64,000 nucleotides of DNA from Geosiphon pyriformis (taxonomy: Eukaryota > Glomeromycota > Glomeromycetes > Archaeosporales > Geosiphonaceae): NCBI GenBank assembly GCA_016748015.1, contig JAAOMT010000762.1, positions 248,001 through 312,000 of the forward strand, read 5' to 3'. This document shows, piece after piece, positions 56,573 to 64,000 of this stretch. The notes under the pieces were generated by a model that ran no database searches, had not been told where the DNA came from, and was given only the letters and a program-made list of their open reading frames with translations. The translations under genes and the position numbers were made by a program. Position 1 is the stretch's first letter. Every line of letters begins with the position of its first letter.

Positions 56573-58663
56573 TTAATCCAGACCATCATAAACCACATAC
56601 CCATTAATTAAGCCAAAATCTGTCATCACCCTGTTCCTGCGATTATTGTGGATGTTACCAAAAAATCTAATGAACTTGTTACACATTTTAATCCTGATCA
56701 AACTCCTCTCAAGATGTTCCCAACCAATTGAATCATACGCTTTGTGCATGTTTTGTAAAACCAGCCACAGCTCCCTGTTTTTCTCCAAGGCATCCTCGAC
56801 CACAGAACCAATGGTAAAAATGGGCAATTGCATTGTTGTACCCTTTAAAACAGAAAAATTGTCTCCTCGCAAAACGTCAAACTCACTGCAAGCTGAAGAA
56901 ATCCTGTCTGACAAGATTTTGAAAAGGATCTTGTGAGCTGTTTCAATTAAAGCAATAGGATGGGTGTTTGTGAGAACACCTTTCCATTTATAGGATTTAA
57001 GAATCATCAAAATCCAGGCTTTCCTCCAAGGACCAGGCACCAATTCACAAACCAGGCAGAGATTTAGAAGCACCAAAAGCATATTCAGAACCACTCTGTC
57101 ACAATGCTTCCATAATTCATTAGAGATGCCAGAAAGATCAGCCACTTTTTCATCAGACAAGCTCGAAATAACACCAAACATCTTACTAAAACTAATTGAT
57201 TCCATAACACCAGAGAAAACACCATCAAAAATGTAGTCTAAAGGCCAAAATTGGCATCTCCAATCATCAGAGAAGTCCGAAACCACCAACCACCTCCTAG
57301 TCCATCTTTCCATAATCTTATCCACTTTAGATTTAACCAGCTCAGATTCCAAAACCAACTCATCATCCATTACCAAATGATCCAACACTACTTTGCAAAA
57401 TGGACACTTCAAAACACTTCTGATAGTATGACCCTTGTCCAACTCAAAGTTCTCTATCCTAAACTTAATGGCCTGTCTTATATGAAATTCTTCAGCATGC
57501 TTAGATTCCAGCATCTTGGAAAAATGGTAAGACTTCCTTGCCTTAGCCAGCTTAGAGTGAATACCATCAAAACCAGACTCTGAAAGGAAAAAAGACTTCA
57601 CTAACAAAGCATCAGCAGAGTCAAGCTTGTTCCACTTATCTAATAACAAAGCAAAATTACCTCCAGACGTCAAACAGGAAGCCTTTACTAGCCTAGAAAC
57701 CAGCAACTTCAGCTTATAAAACCTAGAAGACACCTTATTGAAAATACTGTCAAAACCTTTAAACCACTTTTTCTTGAAAGTTCCACCTGCTGAAAAAACC
57801 ATAATTTTGCAAATAACATCTGACATCACATCCAAATCCAAAAATTTTCCAGCCATAGCAAATGCATCTGAGAACATAGAGGCATTGGCAGCCATACTAT
57901 CCCTGAATTCAGCCCACTTCACCTCATTTACATCCTTGACATTAAACTTCCAGCAATCTTTGTTGGTCTGCTTACGTATTGAAGAAAGCCTTGTGTCCAA
58001 CAAACCACCTAGACCCACAGAAACATAAATGGTCTTATGATCAGTGTCAAAAAATTCATCAACATTCAACATGCCACGATCCACAATTGCATTAATTAAG
58101 TTAGAGAAAAGAAGCATATAATCAATAGTCTTAACAACACCACAAGAATTGCACCAAGTTGGCAATTTAGTAAGAGAGCTCTCACCCAGAGAGTTGACTA
58201 AGCCCAAATCAAAGCATTTCCTAAAACTGGTGCACTTGTGAGATCCATTTTCATTGAAGTCACCACCAAAAATAATGAAGAAGGATTCATTCACAGCCCT
58301 AGCGATGAGAGAATTAATATCATCAGCCTGAGAAAAGTGAACTGTCAAAGAGGCACCAGCATATAACCCCAAAATAGAAACAGAGAGTCTGTTCCTGAAA
58401 AGCAATTTCACCAACAGAAGCTGACCAGGCACCTTTAGAACCTTGCACACATGTTTTGCCAAAGATGAGTCCATAATAATTGCAACACCAGATCCCATGT
58501 GACTAGAATCCAAACCAGAAGTAAAAACGCGAACTCCATCAAACTTATCAGCGATCCAAGAATGAACCTTTCCCTTCAACTTTGTTTTAGTAACAATGGA
58601 AACCAAATTGTTCATGTTTTTATGCCAATGTACAATGTTTAACTGCTTCGCACTATTGTTCAT
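56573..58663 (-). pseudogene. L4 ORF2: endonuclease and RT N-half
   Basis: A 696-codon open stretch from ATG 58663; the frame is also open upstream over the ORF1 end with an in-frame T-C-N-V-R-S-M endonuclease box. Endonuclease: the catalytic T-E-T-K reads T-K-T-K (Glu lost), F-G-G-D-F-N-E-N-G is intact, T-I-D-Y-M-L and D-T-D-H-K-T are intact. RT: H-P-I-A-L-I-E-T, K-I-L-S-D-R, M-H-K-A-Y-D-S-I-G-W. The stretch ends at TAA 56573-56575, which replaces the Gln of L-D-Q-G. Confidence 0.85.
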
Positions 58664-58704
58664 ACTTCTGACATTACATGTGGCAATCTTCCAAATTAAT
58701 TCAG

Positions 58705-60495
58705 TTATTGAGAAGAAAGAACATCAGGAACTGAACCACCATTTTCTATTTTAGCCGACAGGCTTATAACCATTACCAAAAAGTTCCTTAATGTTTTTTC
58801 CATTTTTGTGATAACAAAATTATTGAACAACACCACTCCTGCAACAGTCCCACCACTAGTGACCACACCCAAACTCTCACTCATCACTATATCCGCCCCT
58901 TGATTTTGTGACGAAGGGGTCACCAACGGCTGACATTCAGGGCTAAGCTGAGAAACCGTCAGTTCAGGTGTGTCCAACCTCTTAGCCAGCTTATCAATGC
59001 ACTCTGTGAGACTGGCGAGACTGTGCTCAAGAGCAGCAAACCTATCATTCAACACCAAAGACACCTGTGGGGTAGGCTTCATCTCCGAAGAGAAGCCAAT
59101 ACTCAACAAATTATTTCGAACTGGAAAAAAAGGGAAAGAGGATCTTACAACAATTTGTGCCCAGGAGGCACCACCAAAAGACACAGGATGGGCAACCGGA
59201 GCTGAGCATTTGGCATAAATGGTAGCAAGTCTGCCTTTATTAGAATCTAAAAGTATCCTGCACCGTGGACCACTAGAAAGAATCTTCCCACCAACAGCAC
59301 AATCTAGAGATGTATGACCTAAGTTCTCACACTTAGCACACTTAGCCATTATGAGACGAGACCAGCACAAGTTTGCATCTTTAAGCACAGGCATTGTTCC
59401 CAAGACTGCATTTAATGAATCAACAGAGTCAAAACAGACAGCGGCACATCTGGCCTGAGCATATAAAACCAGATAATGGTCAATCACACAAGTCTTCCCA
59501 CCAACAGACTTGATGTAATCCCATATATCATGCACATTTGTTCCCACAGGTAGAATATACAACAAAGCCTTATGAACATCTCTTTTGTTTCATGCTTCTT
59601 TGTCTTTGTCTGATTTCTCAACATGCACTGCATCTTTCCTGATAAGGATAGACCATTCAGCTGCAACTAAATCAGCTTGATCCGATTGCTCAAATTCTAT
59701 CACAGCTTTTTATCACAGTCCTACCAACTGCATTTTGATCAACTTAATTATATCAAAATCGGAAAGAGCAGCATGCACAGCCTCAGCTGATGTTTCAACA
59801 GGAATTTCTTTTAACACCACTGTCTGATCTGAATGCCCAGATGATTTTCTGAAATCAGTATTTACCAAGATTTTCATATTAGTAGCCAATTCGGTAGCCT
59901 TTACCAAATTCGATTCAGAAGTGAATGTCGCCCGGATGATCCCAGCAAATTTTGAGGGAGTAGAGACCCTTCCAAAACCATTGATTCTTGAAAACAATTT
60001 TCTGACCACCACAAATTTCTCTTGAGATGATTTCTCAGTAATCTTGTTCAAGCCAATATCTAAAACGAAAGATTTACAGATGGAAACAGTGACCAATCTT
60101 TTGACAGGTGGGAGAAATGCCAGTGAAGTATCAAGGAGAACATCATCATCATCATTGTCGAGTGAAAAATCAATCTTCCCTAATAATTTGCCCAGTGCCT
60201 TCTTTGTTTTAACTCTTATGCCTATAGGTGTTTGATCATAATTCCCTTCTGCAAAAGCACTGCTTTCACTGTAGTCAAAACTGGTTTCCTCTACTAGGCA
60301 TTTCTTTTTCATGTCAACACTCTCAGATTCAGTGGTTTTATTAGTCTCAGAACCCCATGAGCTACTTTTCCAGACTTTAGAACCAATATTGTTACCACCA
60401 GAACCACCTTCTAAAACCCCGCCTCTTCTCTTTTTACCTGGAAGAATAGGTTTGAAGCCACCACTAGAAACAGAAGCTTTAGCAGCTTTCTTCAT
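58705..60495 (-). pseudogene. L4 ORF1: RRM and zinc-knuckle protein
   Basis: One frame of 597 codons from ATG 60495 to the stop at 58705, interrupted only by TGA-TAA at 59715-59710 and TGA at 59592-59590. All three lie where L1 or sense shows Trp or Gln. The N-terminus is basic with Gly/Ser. The RRM-like part is just before the first stop (V-V-L-K-E-I-P-V then L-S-D-F-D-I-I-K). The knuckle C-A-K-C-E-N-L-G-H-T-S-L-D-C is intact at 59340-59299. A coiled part (L-A-S-L-T-E-C-I-D-K-L-A-K-R-L) follows. The upstream frame is open to a TTG at 60582 but has no earlier ATG. Confidence 0.8.
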
Positions 60496-60640
60496 AACAG
60501 CAATACTACAGTTAATGGTGGTCTCATAGTCAAGAATAAAGGGTTTAGATTTATCATACTGAATTGTAAAAACTTCTTTCAAAAAACTCTTTAATTCTTT
60601 TTTTTTTTTGGGGGAATTTGGGACAAAGGAGAGAAAGAAG

Positions 60641-61485
60641 TTTTTTTTTATTAATTAAATAATATTAATATTTAAACATAACTTATATGTAAAGATTAAA
60701 ACAAAAATAAAAACAAAATAATACTAAAATTCAAAAATTTATTCATAAAATAAACTAAAAAAAACAAAATTTTTAAGATTTAATTTTTTTACTTTCTAAA
60801 AATTGTTTAATTTAAAATATATTTAATTTAATCTAATAACTGTTTTATTATAAAAATATTATTATATTAAAATAAACTAATTACTTTCAAATAATATTTT
60901 TTTTAAGCATAATTAATGCTAATATGTTTATACTAAATTAAAATCCAGAATTTAAACTTCTTAAAAAATATTAATATTAAAAAATTTGAAACAATATTTG
61001 CTAAAAAGTTATTCAATATATTTATTTTTAAAATTTGTAAATACAAGTTTTTAGTTTAAAAAACATATTAAAATAAATAAAAATTACAATAATAGTTATT
61101 TTAAATTCAATTTAAATTTGCTTAAAAAATTTAATATATACTAAAAAAAATAATAAATAAACTTATTAAAAAAATTTTATGGCAAATTAATCTTAAATTT
61201 TAAGTTTTTTTTAACCAAGATATTTTATTTTTTACATGTTTTTTAAAATAAAACTTGTTTTTATATAATAATTGACAATTAAATAAAAAATTATTAAAGT
61301 CAAATAATAAAACTATTTATTAAAAAAAATTTAATATTAAAATAAGCTTTTTTTAAGATATTTTGTTTTTTAATAAATAATATAATATTTAAGTATAAAA
61401 TTTAGAATTATTAAAATTCAAGTTTTTTTCAAAAATTCAGTATTTTTTTAACATAATATAAGTATTTAATATGTTTAATAATATT
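60641..61485. other. AT spacer between L4 and L5
   Basis: A/T-only; nothing recognised. It separates two LINE copies facing away from each other, like the L1-L2 gap. Confidence 0.6.
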
Positions 61486-62422
61486 AGTTGAGTGGTCCAT
61501 TCTGATCGGGAAAGATGCTGTACACGTGGCTAGGACTAATTCTGACAAAGAGGCATGAGACACAAGGAATTGACATAGGGCACTGCTCTACACATTGCCA
61601 ATGGGGATTAATGCTCATGATATCTGGGATTTTGTTAGATCTGTGGGTAAGAAAACATGTGTCATTGATTGTTATTCTGTTATATATGTTTGGGCCAGGT
61701 GCACTGTTGTTTGCTTCGACTCTGCTGAGTTATTGAATGCTGCTGTGGGAACCATACCAGTACTTAAAAATGCCAATCTCTGCTGGTTTTGCCTTATTTC
61801 TGCTAAATATGCCAAGTGTGAGAAGTTGGGTCATATGTCATTGGGTTGTGTAGTTGGTGGGAAATTTTCTTCTGGTAATTCATTGCATAGGGCTTTTTCA
61901 GATACAAATAAAAGCAGGCTGGCAGCCATCTATGCCAAACGCTCGGCTCCAGTTGCTTGTCCGGTCTCTTTTGGTGGTCTATCTTAGGCAAAGGTTGCTC
62001 GCAGGTCTTCTTCTTTCCTCTTCTCTAGTCAGAAAATTTTGGTGGATGATGGCTTCTCTTCGGAGATAAAACCATCCCTACTGGTTATGATGGAGGTCAA
62101 CAACAGATTTGCTGCTCTTGAGCGCAGTCTCACTAGCCTTGCGGAGTAAGTTAGTAAGCTGGCTAAGAGATTGGATGCATTCAGGCCAATAGTTCTCCAG
62201 TCTAGCCCTAGATGTCAGCCATTGGTGATCTCTTCATCACAAAATCAAGGGGCGGATGTAGTAATGAGTAAGGGTTCAAGTGTGTCCACTAGTAGTGAAA
62301 CTGTTACGGGAGCGGTGTCTAAGCTGAAAGATAGCATGAAGTGTCTAATGGAAATGGTTCTGGGCCTTTCGGCCAAAGTGGATAGTATAAGTGCACATTC
62401 AGTGTCTTTACCCCTCACTTAA
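61486..62422 (+). pseudogene. L5 ORF1 C-terminal part
   Basis: Segments 61595-61987 and 62171-62422 share a frame and match L4 ORF1. The knuckle reads Y-A-K-C-E-K-L-G-H-M-S-L-G-C, with the first Cys changed to Tyr. A TAG replaces Trp after F-G-G-L-S. The terminator TAA (62420-62422) overlaps the ORF2 ATG (62422-62424) as TAATG. Confidence 0.75.
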
Positions 62423-64000
62423 TGAGCAGTTTGGTCTGGAAATTTGCTACGTGCAACATCAGGGGCATGAACAATCCTGCTAAGCAGAAGGACATTATTA
62501 GGTAGTATAAGAAAATGAACAATTTGATCTCTATCATTACTGAAACAAAATTAAGAAGTAAAGTTTGTTCATGGATTGCAGATAAGTTTAATGGTGTCCG
62601 AGTGTTTACTTCTGGTTTAAACTCTGGTCACTTGGGTGTGGGTGTTGCTGTTATCATGGACGTTTCTTTGGCTCATCATGTGTGCAAGATTTCTAAGGTG
62701 TCTGGTCGGCTCCTGTCTGTCAAATTACTTTTCAAGAGTAAACTTTCTGTGTTGATTCTAGGGCTTTATGCTGGTGCTTCTTCAGTGGTTCAGTTTTCTC
62801 AGGCTAATGAAATCAACTCTCTCATTGCAAAGGCTGTCAATGAATCTTCTTTTATTGTTCTTGGTGGCGATTTCAATGAAAATGGTTCTTGTAAGTGTGC
62901 AAGTTTTAGGAAGTGTCTTGATTTGGGTCTGGCAAATTCTTTGGTCGGAAGCCTGGCTGTGAAATTGCCCACTTGGGCAAACTCTAGGGATGTTAGAAAA
63001 ACAATTGATTATGTGTTGGTTTCTTCAAATTTGGTTAATGCAATAGTATACTGCAGTGTCTCAGATGTTGGTGAGCATTTTGAAACGAACCATCAAGCTG
63101 TTTCTGTGTCTTTGGGTTTGGGTGGTTTATTGGACATACAGTTGAACTCTCTTTGTAAACAGACAAATAGAGATCATTAGAAGTTTAATTTTAAGAGTGC
63201 TGATGATGTGAAATGGAACAAGTTCAAGGGTGCTATGGCAGCTAATGCTGCCATGTTCTTTGATGATTTTACTGCCTCCCAGCAATTTTCAGATTTGGAT
63301 GCAATGTGGGACATTGTTCACAAAATAATGGTTCTTTCAGCTGATGAGGTGTTCAAGAAGAAATGGTTTAAGGACTATGATGGTGTCTTTACTAGGGAAT
63401 CATCCAAATTTCATAAGTTAGAACTTTTGATATCAAAGCTGGTTAAAGCTTCTTGGTCGATTTGTCATGACGAATTCATTTTACTGTTGGATGTCTGGAG
63501 TTTTCTTGATAATGATAACGCCTCTATGGTCAGATCTCTTTTTCTCTCCAGCTCTCCTTTTAATACTGTTTGGTCAGCTCTTTCCAAGATCAGAAAAACC
63601 TATCACTTACTTAAAATAGTGGAATCAAAGTGCATAGAGGAATCTCAAATCAAATCAGCAATCAATAAGAGGATGGAAAGTTTTGAGCTGAACAAAGGTC
63701 ACACTATTTGGAGCATTCTGGAGCACCCTTTCCATAAAATTATTTTGGATCACTTAGTTGTGGACGATGAGCTGATTTTGGAACCTGGTCTTGTGAAATC
63801 AAGGGTGGATGAAATCATGGAAGGATAGACTAGGAAGCATAGGGTGGTTCCCGATGTCCCTGATGTGTGGCACTGTTAGTATTGGCCATTGGATTATGTT
63901 TTTGATGAGGCTTTTTCTGGTGTAATGCAGTCTATTGAGTTTTTGGAATTTTTTGGCATGGTTTCTGATCTGCCTATTGGCAAGGCTGCTAGTCTTTTGG
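62422..64000 (+). pseudogene. L5 ORF2: endonuclease and RT N-terminus (partial)
   Basis: It starts at the overlapping ATG 62422 (M-S-S-L-V-W-K-F-A-T-C-N-I-R-G-M). The endonuclease is the best in the window: T-E-T-K (catalytic Glu kept), L-G-G-D-F-N-E-N-G, T-I-D-Y-V-L-V and N-H-Q-A-V. Stops are TAG at 62503-62505, 63178-63180, 63826-63828 and 63877-63879; three of these replace Trp and the last replaces Gln of L4. The RT begins near 63850 and is cut by the window end. Confidence 0.82.

Larger units (their letters stand above)
53888..60640 (-). mobile_element. LINE-family copy L4, best-preserved full length
   Basis: 6.75 kb, from the poly-A side (T-run 53888-53899) to the same 5' leader as L2 (on the minus strand aacttctttctctcctttg, then ttttttgaaagaagttttt). 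It keeps the longest coding segments: ORF1 in one frame with three stops, and a 696-codon stretch of ORF2. Confidence 0.88.
61486..64000 (+). mobile_element. LINE-family copy L5, 5'-truncated, runs off window
   Basis: Homology to L4 begins abruptly at about 61486, at the point matching 59675 of L4 ORF1 (A-E-W-S-I-L-I), and continues without frameshift to the window end inside the RT. Stops are single base changes only. Confidence 0.85.

Noticed and set aside
10478-64000. Reassigned stop codon (TAG/TAA read as sense)
   Set aside because: The same stops replace both Trp and Gln, TGA also occurs in place of Trp, and the two host genes read normally with standard TGA terminators.

Overview
This is a eukaryotic, very AT-rich window, best read as fungal nuclear DNA. 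Two compact multi-exon genes with GT-AG introns of about 66-85 bp sit in a sea of retrotransposons. The repeat types (Ty3/Gypsy elements with an embedded dUTPase, and LINE-like elements encoding an RRM/zinc-knuckle ORF1 and an EN-RT-RNase H ORF2), the short introns and the extreme AT content resemble arbuscular mycorrhizal fungi (Glomeromycotina, Rhizophagus-like). That assignment is an inference. Nothing looks bacterial, viral or organellar.

Layout: 1-3694 is a badly decayed, gag-only LTR retrotransposon on the minus strand. 3695-6900 is AT-rich and gene-free except for a LINE 3' tail at about 5140-5262. 7107-9395 is the only host gene island: an IBA57-type mitochondrial Fe-S assembly gene (5 exons) and a FAS1/fasciclin-domain gene (2 exons), tandem on the minus strand. 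Then come five copies of one LINE family: L1 (10478-17225, minus, full length), L2 (17770-24515, plus, full length), L3 (25053-27880, minus, 5' truncated), L4 (53888-60640, minus, full length) and L5 (61486 to window end, plus, 5' truncated).

Between L3 and L4 lie LTR elements. First are two broken, convergent LTR-element fragments (27881-29590 plus; 29591-32839 minus). Next is a nested pair of Ty3/Gypsy elements of about 10.2 kb each. The outer one (32964-53342) was split by a sister copy (39018-49221) that landed inside its cysteine-rich coding domain. Removing the inner element plus one 4-bp target duplication restores the outer reading frame. Both encode, in order, Gag with a zinc knuckle, aspartic protease, a cysteine-rich zinc-binding domain, dUTPase, a beta-rich linker, RT, RNase H, DD35E integrase and a C-terminal extension.

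Almost all transposon genes are dead in a characteristic way: many in-frame stops and catalytic D-to-N, E-to-K and C-to-Y changes, but few frameshifts. In the sites compared by eye the changes are mostly C-to-T/G-to-A, often in CpA/TpG context. This looks like RIP-type or deamination-driven silencing rather than slow random decay. The host genes escape it.
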